From the NCBI GenBank assembly GCA_022059125.1, contig JAEUWY010000001.1, positions 310,001 to 374,000 of the forward strand: a stretch of DNA of 64,000 nucleotides, in the 5' to 3' direction. The position numbers and the translations under genes are program-made. Every line of letters starts with the position of its first letter. Position 1 is the first letter of the stretch. This stretch comes from Corynespora cassiicola. Taxonomy: Eukaryota; Ascomycota; Dothideomycetes; Pleosporales; Corynesporascaceae. Below are positions 31,527-43,900 of this stretch, piece after piece. A model generated the notes under the pieces. The model worked only from the letters and a program-made list of their open reading frames with translations. It was not told the DNA's origin and ran no database searches.

Positions 31527-34019
31527 CTACGTATCCAGGTCTCGCAGTGCCTGCTGCAGAACGTCCATCATCTGTGAGTAAAGCTGTTGGTCTTCCTTCA
31601 GCCATCGCTTTCCGCCAGGAAAGACCACTTTCCGCAGATCTTTAATGCAAGGAATCAGCTGGCTACAATAAGGCGTGAAACTCTCCTCCACTTCCTTACT
31701 GAACCTATCTTCCTCATCCACCGAGCCTTTCTTTATCTTTGCCAAATCTTCTGTAGATGCAAAATTCCACGACTCAATTCTCGAGACGCGTCGTTGCCCA
31801 TGAGGACCGGTACAATGGATGCAAACCCAGAACAACACCCAGAAGAACGACTCCAAATCGTGCATAAAGGTATGTTCTTCGCCATAAAGGGCGCCAATCG
31901 CCATAAATACTTTGGTGCCAGTTTTACTTGGCGCACCGGACGCGCCCTCTCGATCGATCTTGACGGCTAGATCGAGGTCGATCAAGAATCCATCGTCTTC
32001 CGCAACGGTCAACATAATGTTGCCAACGGATATATCACGATGAAGAATTCCTGCCTGCAAGAGCGACTCGTGTCCTGATAGATCAGCAAGGGTCTGAGAT
32101 ACGTCATACAAAACCCACCTTTTATGCCACCAATCAAGCCCATCAGTATACTACGTGGGGCACTTGCCTCGTAAAGGTTCTTGCCAACATCTTTCATAAT
32201 GAGCCGTCTGTGAACCCTATTTCTCCGGCGTTGCAAGTCTTGCTTAACAGGCGAGTTCGAGCACGAGCGTTTTGGGGGCGGCATGGATGCCTGAATGTCG
32301 CTGGAAGATCTTTTTTGTGCCAAGGAACGATTCATACTCCTGCTCCTGCCTTTGCCTCCTCGAGCACCTGAAGCCGTTGAAGCAGCCGAGTGCATGGCAG
32401 AGACGGAATGTGCTGCACGTCGTTGCAAGGGGTTCCGCCCGAGCTGATCGTTCATCCCCTTTCGCACATTGGCCAAAACATTGTCTATGTTACCGCCAAC
32501 GAATACGGTTTCATGATGATAGTACCGTGCTACGTTTTTCACCCCAGCCTCTGTCGCCTCTTTGAGTAAGAGGCCTTCTTCTAGCCGTTCCTCGTATTCC
32601 CAAGAATCTTTCACCACCAACGTACGTTCTGACGCGTTGTGAAGGAAGCCTTTCCAGCATGTTGTCGCACGGCCAGCGAGAGATCGTTGTCGCTTTATGA
32701 CGCCTTCCAGCATAACTCGCTCGGCATGGCCATTGTGTGATATACTGATGTGTTTTCCACGGTCCTCTATAATGGTGGGATCAAAGCCCAGCTCTTCCTC
32801 TGACATCCACAACCAGCCCAACATGGTCGAAACAAACATATGCGCATCTTTGTTGATGTCAAACGGTGTAGATCCGACCACTCCGAGTCGGTCAAACTCC
32901 CAAATGCGCATAATCGACCCGCAGAGTGTGAAGCCCAGGACGAACCGTCGCGTGTCTTGCGCACTCAGCATCTCTCTTGCGTATCTCACAAGATCAAGCC
33001 ACGTAGTACTATGGCTGTCCTCCCGTGCATTGCTTTTCAGTTCGCCAGGCACAAGAATGCGCGACCAGTCATAGATATCCTTATTACTCTCTTCGAGCTC
33101 GTCAGTTAAGCTGTAAGCAAGGCCAATGTCTAACTTTCGCTTGCTGATCGACCCTGGTATAGGCTTGTTCGGCATGGTGATGCACCGGCGGTGCTTTGCA
33201 GGACGAAAACCATGTTCATCTGCAAGTTGCAGAAATTGATCGACGTGGTAGCGAAGGAACTGCAAGACATCTGTTTCCGCACATCCTTCTGGCCACGACA
33301 CCCAGCCCGTGTCCTCTCGAAACAACGGCGAGTCAGCACGTTCACAGCTCTGTAGTACTGTGGCCGTCACCTCCTCAAGCCCTTGGATCTGCCCAAAGAA
33401 TGTATCATAAACCTCCGGATGATCGATTCTGAGGTTGTCCTCCACTTCACTCTTGAGGATAGGGTCCACGTTTTTCCTCAAATCGGACGTGTCCGCAAAA
33501 CTCCCTGTATTGAACGACCAAGGTGTCTGCTGAAACAATGTGGTGCGTGAAGGATCGGAAGGCGGAGGCGTTGATGGCTTAGTACGCGTCGCAACTGTAG
33601 ATTCGTCAAGGAGCTCGTAGACCTTCTCCCAGATGACGGCATCGGGCTTTCGGTCGAGGACTGCATCGAGAAGAGGCAAGACGCGCCGTACATCAAAACC
33701 CCCACTGTTGACAATGAGGTTGAGCTTAGACAAGTCGCTAAAAAGGTTTCTCTCATCGCTGCTTGATGGCAGCAAACGAGATGCAGGGAGGAGTTGAAGA
33801 GCCGATATGAGGTCAAGTGCATGATCTTGAAGGCCTATGCTTGTCAGAGCGCGTTATGACAGATTCGACCTACTCACTATCATCTATTCGTTCCAACTCT
33901 CTACCGATAGCAGGTTCACTAACCCTCCTAGCAAGTGGCTGGGCAGACTCGCGGAATCCATCGAGACCGTGGCCTATAGGCTTTGCTTCGATTATCGCTG
34001 CTCGGGATGCATCCGTCAT
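31527..34019 (-). CDS. FunK1-type fungal protein kinase, copy 2
   Basis: Exons 34019-33878, 33834-32119 and 32074-31527 (minus strand) join through 43 and 44 nt introns in phase to give 801 residues. The motif series is as in copy 1: LVVKDSW lysine, HRDIS, DLDLA, GTKVFMA and HDLESFFWVLFW, all present, so the kinase appears intact. The N-terminus is MTDASRAAIIEAKPIGHGLD, diverged from copies 1 and 3. The central ~450 residues are nearly identical to copy 1. It lies between two receptor palindromes, with boundary elements C and D on its two sides. Confidence 0.85.
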
Positions 34020-34206
34020 TGCGACCGCGCGCGACGAACGACGCGCTCAGAAGGTGAACACGAGCGGTGGTCATGGAATGGCTGATGTATATCCATGAGA
34101 AAAGCAGGCAGATTTTGGTGATGTGCAAGCGTCAGGATAGACGGTTAGAACGATTAGAAGAAAGAAATTGTAGAGTGACGACTTTGAAAGTTCGTGCCTC
34201 GCGAGG

Positions 34207-34322
34207 CAGGCGTTAGCGCCAAGTCGGCATTTCTGCGGTACTTCACGTTGCCTCGGCAAAATCATCTGTTAGTGGGGGCACGCGTCTGAGTCGCGCAGTG
34301 GCGCGTCTTATGATTAGAAGAT
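34207..34322 (-). promoter_or_regulatory. conserved upstream block of FunK1 copy 2
   Basis: Shares CGCCAAGTCGGC, TTTCTGCGG, GGCACGCGTC and GTGGCGCG with the blocks upstream of copies 1 and 3, with a ~15 bp insertion. Because copy 2 is otherwise diverged at its 5' end, retention of these strings is better evidence for function than the match between copies 1 and 3. Confidence 0.45.
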
Positions 34323-34381
34323 GTCATATAGTTACTATAACACCCAGCGAACAAGGAAGTCTTCGTATATAAAAAAACAGT

Positions 34382-34432
34382 CGCAAGGCCCGGGCAGGAA
34401 AGCGTCGGCCGTCATCCTTGCGCATAGTGGCA
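34382..34432 (+). repeat. GC-rich boundary element, copy D
   Basis: CGCAAGGCCCGGGCAGGAA, GTCGGCCGTCATCC and an AGTGGCAAGATCTTGCCAC tail. The tail matches that of copy E (AGTGGTAAGATGTTGCCAC). D and E are the inverted pair around the ANK-receptor block. An AAAAAAACAG run precedes it. Confidence 0.75.
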
Positions 34433-34563
34433 AGATCTTGCCACAAAGTACTGAAGGCGCTGTTACATATCCTGAGTAAGCATTAAATTACAATTCTTTT
34501 ATTTCCCGTAAGCCGATCTCGTGATTATTAGTGATCTGCGAAGAAAGTACTATTCTGAGAAAG

Positions 34564-37272
34564 CTAAGTTGCGCCTCCTTTGCATAGCAGCTCTACAATG
34601 TCTTTGTGACCTCCCTCTGAAGCTGCCTGGAGCGCGTTGTCGTAGTATCCACCCTGGGCGTTGACATCGGCACCTGCCTTGACCAGCAGCTCTACAATTT
34701 CTTTGTGGCCTCCCACTGAAGCTGCCTGGAGCGCGTTGTCGTAGTATCCACCCTGGGCGTTGACATCGGCGCCCGCCTTGACCAGCAGCTCTATAATGCT
34801 TTTGTCGCCTCTCGCTGAGGCTGCCTGGAGCGCGTTGCCGTACTTTCCACCCTGGGCGTTGACATCGGCGCCCGCCTTGACCAGCAGCTCCACAATATGT
34901 TTGTCACCTCTCGCTGAAGCTGCGTAGAGCGCGTTGCCGTATTCTCCACCCTGGGCGTTGACATCGGCGCCCGCCTTGACCAGCAGCTCTGCAATGTCTT
35001 CGTGGCCTTCTGCTGAAGCTGCCTGGAGCGCGTTGCCGAAGTGTCCACCCTGGGCGTTGACGTCTGCGCCCGCCTTGACCAGCAGCTCTGCAATGTCTTT
35101 GTGGCCTTCTGCTGAAGCTGCCTGGAGCGCGTTGCCGTAGCGTCCACCCTGGGCGTTGACATCGGCGCCTTCGGCGAGTAGTCGCCTGACTACTACACAA
35201 TGTCCCAAATGTGCCGCCACTATAAGACCTGTGAAAGCCCTGGGGTGGTTCATGTATTTCCTCTTCCAGTATATTGTCGACCACGCTGAAAACGCTTTCG
35301 AATCCGGGTCAGATACTCTCAAAGCAACAGAGACTATAGCAGCATCGTCTTCCTTGATACAGGCTTCACGAAAGTGAAGACCCCAGAAGCTAGCCGAATA
35401 GTCTAGCAAAGCCTGATTATCGACATGGCGGTGGATCTCTGGGGTTGAGCCTGCTAGCACACCAGCGTCGGAGTTAAAGAAGTTCAGATAGTGTATGCAG
35501 ACCTCTGCAAGAGTATTGTGTGCCTGATGGATGGTAATAGAGCGCTGCCATTGTGGCTCTATGGGGATGGTACTGGGCATTGGCAAATTGGCGAGGAGGA
35601 ACTCCCGAGCAGTCTGATGCAGGAAATAGATTTTGCCGTGGTGGACCGAAACGAACAAGCCGCACCAAGATCTGAGGCGTGACTTGAAGTCGTACTCCTC
35701 TTCGACGTCGAGGTCGTCAATAGTCTGCAACGATTCATCTATGTTCACGGCAAGATTCATCTCTGAGAGAGTCAGAGGCCGGCCTGCTGCTAAAATGATG
35801 CTCAAGGCCTTCCGAACCATTACGTGTTCCTTTGACTTGTTCAGGATCCGCTCATATGCTTGGTTGATATTCTTTGGTAGCGTTTTCATACTTGACTGAA
35901 CCCCCTTCACTGTCTTTTTGAAGCCTTCAGTCTTCAAGTAATCGAACACAAGATATACCCAGAGGTATGTGCGATGCGTAATATCAAGCAACTGGCTTGC
36001 CAGGTGGTTTTTGACTGTGTCTGAGAGCCTTTTCTCCCTCGCCAACCGTTCCACTCGGAATTCGATCACGCGGTTTACCTCTTGGCTTATTGTCTCTGAC
36101 TCTTCCTCCCCCGGTATGTGAATGCGCGGGAAAGCGTCCAGCAGGCCTCGGAACTTGGACACGATCTGCTCGTACGGCCGGCTCGTCAGAAGATACTTTA
36201 GCTTGCCATAGCCCAGCTGGTCGCCGCGCATTTGGCTTTCCACATTTCGCATCATGTTTTCAAACTCCGACTCGGCGCATTCGTCCAGGGCATCTAGGAC
36301 TATGATGACAGACCCGGCCTGGGGGTCTTTCACGGCATCTCCTAGGATGGCCCAGAGCGAGTTCGATGAGTTTATAAGGCCTGGCCCTTCTCTTTCGAAA
36401 TGCTTCATAGCGTGTTGGATCAGGAAGGGCTTCTGGGAGAAGAGTTGGTGGAGCAGGGCGCAGAGTGCTTGGCGAACTGTATTCTGGTCTTGGTCTTTGA
36501 AGAAGAAGTAGCAGAGAGTTGCCGACCGTGGCAGGGCATGGTCAATCAAGTGTTTGGCCAAGACCGATTTTCCACACCCGGGGTCTGCTGACACCAGCAG
36601 GGGGCCTGAGTCCTGTTTTGACCATTCCTGGAAATGGGCGTGGTTAAGGAACCACATGCACGTGTCTTCTACTCGGTCTTCCACGCGGTCTTTGTACCAC
36701 TCGTACGTAATGTCCTCAGTGCTCTTGGTGAGACGGAACAATTGGAGGCACTCGTTTTGCTTGTCGGTCAGCTTTTGCTTGACTGTGTCTTGCTGAATCA
36801 CAAGTTGATCTTGGTGGATCTCAAGCTGCTGCTGCGCGATGTCCCGGTGCGTTTGTGCAACCTCACGGAGGTCTATTTAATTGCATAGGTTAGCCATTCA
36901 TTCATTGGATGAGTGAGAATGTCTTTGGCTAACCAGATAGAACATCGCTGATTCTTCTCTCAGCCTCTATCTTGTTGACCAGGATACGGTTCAGGAGATC
37001 TTTTGCATACGCGGCCGCCGTCATGGCTGCATAGCCCTGCCAGTCCTTGTTCTTATGCGTATCAGAGTAGTCGCAGATGCCGCGAATGACCAGGCACGGG
37101 AAGTGGTTCATCAACCCAGCTGCTTCCATTTCGAAGCACAGCACGCCGTTTTCCTTCGCAAACTTGTCGCGAAGTACAGCATTCTTCATCAGCTGGTTTG
37201 CAGAAGCCACTATGCCGTAATGGACTGCTGGATTGTCGTCTTCTTTAGTCCTTGGGTTTCGCGGGACAAGCT
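34564..37272 (-). repeat. left arm of ANK-receptor palindrome (high-identity part)
   Basis: Reverse complement of 41704-44610. Identity is near complete from AGCTTGTCCCGCG in the PNP domain to the start of the ANK array, then drops within the array. Weaker homology continues outward to elements D and E. The PNP 5' halves (37273-37930 and 40950-41703) are clearly diverged. Confidence 0.88.
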
Positions 37273-37930
37273 TCGAAGGGTCACCCCCACAAACTTCGGC
37301 ACAGGGCGCTTCGTTGACAGGATGCTTCCATCCACCGAGATAAAGACTGTCGGTTTGTGGGTCCGGTCGCTTGTACTTTTTCTTAAGGCGTGGGATCTTT
37401 TCCAAAACGTTATTGGTATCCTCCTCTAACCGATGGCCATGTAGTTCATACTTTGCCTGAAGGTCCCCGACTGCCGTCGCTAATACCATCGGTGGCTGAT
37501 TCAAGTGTCCCGTTACCTGGAACTCCTCTCCCTCGATTGTCTTGCCAAAGTCGTACTGAAACACCCCACCTTCCTTGCTGTAAGGAGTACTGACTACAAT
37601 GTCGCCCAGACGAATGTCATGCTTAGAGCTTGGGGCGCCGCCGCCGATGCCAACCATCAACCCGATTCTGACGTTGGGAAATGTGCGGAGCATGTCTCTT
37701 GCGACGTTTGCCGCAGAGGTCGTGCCATACACGCCCTTTGGCAGAACAGCGATAACAACGTTATGCTTGCCTATCTCGCCAAGTGTGTAGCTGTTGTTAT
37801 CGTTCACGGGGGCGGACTCTGGTGGGTCGTGGGTTGCGTCGAGGCAAGCCTGAGCGGCGACGTACTCGGTGGTGATGGCGCAGATCCAGCCGACGGTATA
37901 GTCTTCATTTCCACGCTTCTGCTGAGACAT
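34564..37930 (-). CDS. PNP-NACHT-ANK receptor (NLR-like), left copy
   Basis: Exons 37930-36934 and 36872-34564 (minus strand) join across a 61 nt GTTAGC...AATAG intron in phase to give 1,101 residues. Domains: nucleoside phosphorylase at ~10-325 with [19 protein letters not shown] and [11 protein letters not shown]; a short coiled linker ([16 protein letters not shown]); NACHT with Walker [14 protein letters not shown] and Walker [11 protein letters not shown]; a STAND C-terminal helical region; and about seven 33-residue ankyrin units of the type [19 protein letters not shown]. The PNP N-terminal half and the last four ANK units differ from the right copy; the part between is nearly identical. 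It is transcribed away from the CorA-like gene. Confidence 0.88.
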
Positions 37931-38725
37931 GACTAGCTAGATCCCTTCCGATTCAGGGCTCCTGGACCTCCCTTTCGAGTCAAACGGAAAGGTGCGGGAC
38001 TCTGTGAAGAAAGAACAGCAGTCTGGTATCGCGTAGGTTCTTCGAATATTCGATCGCAGCGATGCAAAGGCTCGTAAGATTGGATGCAGGGAAAGATGCT
38101 CGGGCGGGGAAAGGTGGTGGACGTCTCTCGATAGCTGCTATGTCAAGCGCAATGAATCCCGCCCAGCATCCCACAGCAGGAATGCAGGACGAAAGGGCGG
38201 ATTCACCATGCAAATGAGGAAGAAAGCGGGACAGAGTCGAGGCAGTCTGCAGAGCTAGGCAGCACTCGCAAGGCTGAGGTCCACTTTGACAGCACGGCTG
38301 GGGCGTCATGCGAACTGGGTTTGGCCTGCCTTGGGTTACGTCGCGCATGCACGCGCCGACGTGTGCCGATAGAGAGCGCAAAGGGGCTGCGCCCCCGCCC
38401 CCGTCGCACAGCATAAGCCCTGGCTTCGGCGGCGGCACGAGTGCGTCGTCTATTGGTCGGGCTCGCGGCGCAAGTCGATGCGTTGGGGGCAGCTCGTGGG
38501 ACTGGCTAGGCGGGGGCGCGGCTAGAGCTGAAGCGGCGGTCTAGGCGGTCAGTGCCTCGGCTGGGGTTCTCTAGCATTCACACTCTAGGTATGCCCCATA
38601 GACTCATTTCCATATTCACGACTGACCTCCGCATATAATATCTATCATGCTGCATGCTACGGGTCGCTAAAGTTTCACCGGCTCGTAACAATATGTTTTC
38701 AGCTTCTGGTCTGTACGTATGCTGA
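37931..38725. other. receptor 5' region with GC-rich inverted repeat
   Basis: No gene was seen. Positions 38309-38570 are GC-rich (CGCCCCCGCCCCCGTCGC) and recur inverted at 40349-40660, in each case upstream of a PNP-NACHT-ANK gene. This looks like a duplicated promoter or 5' leader. Confidence 0.6.
38309..38570 (+). repeat. GC-rich upstream inverted repeat, left
   Basis: Matches the reverse complement of 40349-40660 with an indel and scattered differences. It includes GCGCAAAGGGGCTGCGCCCC, which itself can form a hairpin. Confidence 0.8.
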
Positions 38726-39977
38726 TCATGCCTGCGTCGGTTTAGTCCCTCTTCGCATCCACTTTTGCCGCCAAAACCAGATGACCATTGTCAGACATGT
38801 CAACGGCACTGCAAACGCCCAGTAAACCCAAAACTTATCAGATACTGACCAGGTGCTGGTCTGATCATCCTGTGCAGGTGAGTAGTTGAAAAAGCTCATA
38901 CTGAACACAGCCTGCCTTCTATTAGTAGTTTTCACCATGTAGCCAGTGCTACCTACAGATAGAAATGTGGGAGGCAGAAAGGCCATGGTAACTACAGCAA
39001 TCGTCCTCATAGCTCCACTGTCAAACTTCGACGCCTCTCCCAGCCCGGTCATCACCTGGCTATCTCGCTGGGCGATCATGTTGTACGCCTGCCTTTGTCA
39101 ATGACTCATTTGCTTTGACAGGTGAGTTTACATTTACAAGAGAAATCTCATTCTGTAGTCGCTCTTTATTGGACTGAGAGCGATGCAACAGGTTACGGAG
39201 CATTTGGATCTGGAAGTTAACTTGGGAACGTATTTGGTGCGAGGGATCCGCCTGTTTCTTATCGCCTTGTTTGCTAAGTGAAAGATCCATCACCTGATGT
39301 TGAAGGGTGTCTAGCGTCTCTACAGTCACATTGAGTGTTTCAAGAGAGTGGATAGCATGTCTTGCCGTCTCGTGCAGTGATAGAAATTTGCGGGAGTCGC
39401 GGGTTTGGCGAAATCGACCCTTTGCAGTTAGTGGCGATACAAAAAAGGGCTTGAAGTCTAACCTTCTCAATCCCCCGCACAACATCTCGAACAGACCACA
39501 CCGATACATCTTGCATGGCAATGATTGTTTCTACGATAGGAACGTGCAGTAAAAACGGTCCAGAGAGCGATGGATCTATCCTCATTTGAGACAAGACTCT
39601 TTGAAGAGTACTTTGGAATGTAAGATCAGCGCCCACGCAGAGAATGATGGATTGTTCATCAACCCAGCTTGAAAGAAAGGTCATTTCGTGCCAAGTATAG
39701 TCGGAGCCACCAGTATGTGATATATCTTTGATCTGGAAGCGGAACCAAGAATCTACAGCAAGGGTCAGTAGCTGCCAATAATTCGAAACATGTTCATTGT
39801 ACGATAGAATTGTAGGTGCCCATTCTCGTCAAGGGACTTTTCGAAGTTGAAGAAGCCGTTTGACCGCTGGTAGACATCAGAGAGCATGTACCGAGGCAAG
39901 TGAAAGTATCTTGACAGCTCTGTTTCAAGCCCTCTACCTGATGAAAAGACATCATCTTCCAGTAACCTGTAGAACAA
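38726..39977 (-). CDS. CorA-like membrane protein (fungal)
   Basis: Minus-strand exons can be traced through in-phase introns at 39462-39420, 39137-39089 and 38956-38912. They give RGIEK-GRFRQ, NEISL-AYNMIAQRDSQ and FLPPTFLS-AVFSMSFF. A further intron lies between ~39765 and 39720, and a 5' exon near 40144-40233 (MSRMESMSVLHF) is likely but its donor is unresolved. The sequence ends with two hydrophobic helices (AVVTMAFLPPTFLS and YWAFAVPLTCLTMVIWFW) after a long helical region with LRNLLHRSQSNKERLQNEI. This is the CorA-like layout. The GMN selectivity motif of Mg2+ channels is not visible, as in many fungal CorA-like proteins, so transport is doubtful. It is the only gene between the two divergent ANK receptors. 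Confidence 0.75.
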
Positions 39978-40348
39978 TCAGTATCGAGAGAGTGGATGCT
40001 AGCCTGTGCGAAGTACAGATACTGCAGCCTCGATGCGTGATATTGCTACTGCAGTGAGTCACTAGGTCTAAGGATAAAAGCTTGAAGAGCCAACCATACA
40101 TTCAAGCATTGATTGACCGACGATGTCTCGAGCAGCCATTCACCTTGAGCTGAGCAGGATAAGTATAGGGGTATAGCGGAACGTAAAGAGACTGACAGAA
40201 GTGCAAAACAGACATAGACTCCATACGCGACATCGAAAAAGATCGCAAGAGATATGATAAAGATCGTTTGATTAGTTGATGCTTCTCTGAGAATTGGACT
40301 AGGTGGATGTGTAAAGGTATGGTGTTAAGATGTAATGTGCGCAAAGAA

Positions 40349-40660
40349 CCCCAGCCGAGGCACCAACCGCCTAGACCGCCGCTTCAGCTCTACTCGCGCC
40401 CGCCTGGCTAGTCCCACGAGCTGCCCCCAACACATCGACTTGCGCCGCGAGCCCGACCAGTGGACGACGCACTTGTGCCGCCGAAGCCAGAGCTTATGCT
40501 GTGCGACGGGGGCGGGGGCGCAGCCCCTTTGCGCTCTCCGTTGGCGCACATCGGCGCGTGCATGCTGCTGTTCGTTGGTGGCCTTTGATAGGTTTGCGTG
40601 CGCGACGTAATCCAAGGCAGACTGGGCCCAGTTCGCACGCCTCGACCGTGCTGTCAAAGT
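40349..40660 (-). repeat. GC-rich upstream inverted repeat, right
   Basis: Mirror of 38309-38570, about 290 bp upstream of the right PNP-NACHT-ANK start. It has a ~35 bp extra segment near 40566 (TGCTGTTCGTTGGTGGCC) absent from the left. Confidence 0.8.
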
Positions 40661-40949
40661 GGCCTCAGCCTTGCGAGTGCTGCCTAGCTCCACATACCGT
40701 CTCGACCCACCCGTGCAGCTGAATTAGCTGTCCCGGCTTCCTCCTCGTGTAGATGGGTGAGATTCGTCGCACATGACGTTACACCTATCGAGAGACAGCC
40801 GCAGCCTCTCCCCGCCCGAACACCCTTCCCACGTTCAAGACCGCGGGTCTTTTTTCACAGGGTCCCGCGTCTTCCATTTTGGACGGCCTTGAACCAAGCT
40901 AGACACGTTCGAGATCTGGCGCGGCAGTAGCCTTTCCAACGGCGCCAGA

Positions 40950-43900
40950 ATGTCTACGAAACGACCCGCTTGCGAAGACCATGACACCCCACATCCGAAA
41001 AAGAGGCATAAGGGCCAGAAGTCGGAAGGAGGTCAGCTGGTCACATCTCCGCAGAAGCGTGGAAATGAAGACTATACTGTCGGCTGGATCTGCGCCATCA
41101 CCACCGAGTACGTCGCCGCTCAAGCTTTCCTCGATGAAAAGCACGGCCGGCCAGAGCATGTACACTCCCACGACAACAACGATTATACACTTGGTCAAAT
41201 TGGCCAACACAATGTTGTCGTAGCCGTCCTGCCCGAGGGTGAATACGGTACTTCATCTGCGGCAGTCGTCGCAAGGGACATGCTCCACAGCTTCCCCAAT
41301 GTCAGAATCGGGCTGATGGTCGGCATTGGTGGCGGCGCCCCGACTCTCAAGCACGACATCCGTCTGGGCGATATCGTAGTGAGCGCCCCTCGCGATGGAA
41401 AGGGTGGTGTGTTTCAGTACGATTTTGGCAAGACGATCCAGGAGCAGAGCTTCCGGCCAACCGGTTTTCTAAATCAGCCATCTACAGCCTTACGAACGGC
41501 CATGAGTGGGCTCAAAGCCGAATATGAGAGTGACGGGCATCAACTTGATGACGCTGTCAACGGCGTTCTGGAGAAAAAGCCTCGTTTGAAGAGGAAGTAT
41601 CAGCGACCAGACCCAGACACTGACAAACTCTATCTAAGTGGAATGTTGCATTCGGCCGATGATGGAGCGAACTGTACTAAGGTTTGTGGTGGTGACCCTT
41701 CAAAGCTTGTCCCGCGAAACCCAAGGACTAAAGAAGACGACAATCCAGCAGTCCATTACGGCATAGTGGCTTCTGCAAACCAGCTGATGAAGAATGCTGT
41801 ACTTCGCGACAAGTTTGCGAAGGAAAACGGCGTGCTGTGCTTCGAAATGGAAGCAGCTGGGTTGATGAACCACTTCCCGTGCCTGGTCATTCGCGGCATC
41901 TGCGACTACTCTGATACGCATAAGAACAAGGACTGGCAGGGCTATGCAGCCATGACGGCGGCCGCGTATGCAAAAGATCTCCTGAACCGTATCCTGGTCA
42001 ACAAGATAGAGGCTGAGAGAAGAATCAGCGATGTTCTATCTGGTTAGCCAAAGACATTCTCACTCATCCAATGAATGAATGGCTAACCTATGCAATTAAA
42101 TAGACCTCCGTGAGGTTGCACAAACGCACCGGGACATCGCGCAGCAGCAGCTTGAGATCCACCAAGATCAACTTGTGATTCAGCAAGACACAGTCAAGCA
42201 AAAGCTGACCGACAAGCAAAACGAGTGCCTCCAATTGTTCCGTCTCACCAAGAGCACTGAGGACATTACGTACGAGTGGTACAAAGACCGCGTGGAAGAC
42301 CGAGTAGAAGACACGTGCATGTGGTTCCTTAACCACGCCCATTTCCAGGAATGGTCAAAACAGGACTCAGGCCCCCTGCTGGTGTCAGCAGACCCCGGGT
42401 GTGGAAAATCGGTCTTGGCCAAACACTTGATTGACCATGCCCTGCCACGGTCGGCAACTCTCTGCTACTTCTTCTTCAAAGACCAAGACCAGAATACAGT
42501 TCGCCAAGCACTCTGCGCCCTGCTCCACCAACTCTTCTCCCAGAAGCCCTTCCTGATCCAACACGCTATGAAGCATTTCGAAAGAGAAGGGCCAGGCCTT
42601 ATAAACTCATCGAACTCGCTCTGGGCCATCCTAGGAGATGCCGTGAAAGACCCCCAGGCCGGGTCTGTCATCATAGTCCTAGATGCCCTGGACGAATGCG
42701 CCGAGTCGGAGTTTGAAAACATGATGCGAAATGTGGAAAGCCAAATGCGCGGCGACCAGCTGGGCTATGGCAAGCTAAAGTATCTTCTGACGAGCCGGCC
42801 GTACGAGCAGATCGTGTCCAAGTTCCGAGGCCTGCTGGACGCTTTCCCGCGCATTCACATACCGGGGGAGGAAGAGTCAGAGACAATAAGCCAAGAGGTA
42901 AACCGCGTGATCGAATTCCGAGTGGAACGGTTGGCGAGGGAGAAAAGGCTCTCAGACACAGTCAAAAACCACCTGGCAAGCCAGTTGCTTGATATTACGC
43001 ATCGCACATACCTCTGGGTATATCTTGTGTTCGATTACTTGAAGACTGAAGGCTTCAAAAAGACAGTGAAGGGGGTTCAGTCAAGTATGAAAACGCTACC
43101 AAAGAATATCAACCAAGCATATGAGCGGATCCTGAACAAGTCAAAGGAACACGTAATGGTTCGGAAGGCCTTGAGCATCATTTTAGCAGCAGGCCGGCCT
43201 CTGACTCTCTCAGAGATGAATCTTGCCGTGAACATAGATGAATCGTTGCAGACTATTGACGACCTCGACGTCGAAGAGGAGTACGACTTCAAGTCACGCC
43301 TCAGATCTTGGTGCGGCTTGTTCGTTTCGGTCCACCACGGCAAAATCTATTTCCTGCATCAGACTGCTCGGGAGTTCCTCCTCGCCAATTTGCCAATGCC
43401 CAGTACCATCCCCATAGAGCCACAATGGCAGCGCTCTATTACCATCCATCAGGCACACAATACTCTTGCAGAGGTCTGCATACACTATCTGAACTTCTTT
43501 AACTCCGACGCTGGTGTGCTAGCAGGCTCAACCCCAGAGATCCACCGCCATGTCGATAATCAGGCTTTGCTAGACTATTCGGCTAGCTTCTGGGGTCTTC
43601 ACTTTCGTGAAGCCTGTATCAAGGAAGACGATGCTGCTATAGTCTCTGTTGCTTTGAGAGTATCTGACCCGGATTCGAAAGCGTTTTCAGCGTGGTCGAC
43701 AATATACTGGAAGAGGAAATACATGAACCACCCCAGGGCTTTCACAGGTCTTATAGTGGCGGCACATTTGGGACATTGTGTAGTAGTCAGGCGACTACTC
43801 GCCGAAGGCGCCGATGTCAACGCCCAGGGTGGACGCTACGGCAACGCGCTCCAGGCAGCTTCAGCAGAAGGCCACAAAGACATTGCAGAGCTGCTGGTCA

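Noticed and set aside
22848..42175. PNP domains as stand-alone phosphorylase genes beside NACHT genes
   Set aside because: In all four copies a phase-matched intron (107 or 61 nt) links the PNP frame to the NB-ARC/NACHT frame.
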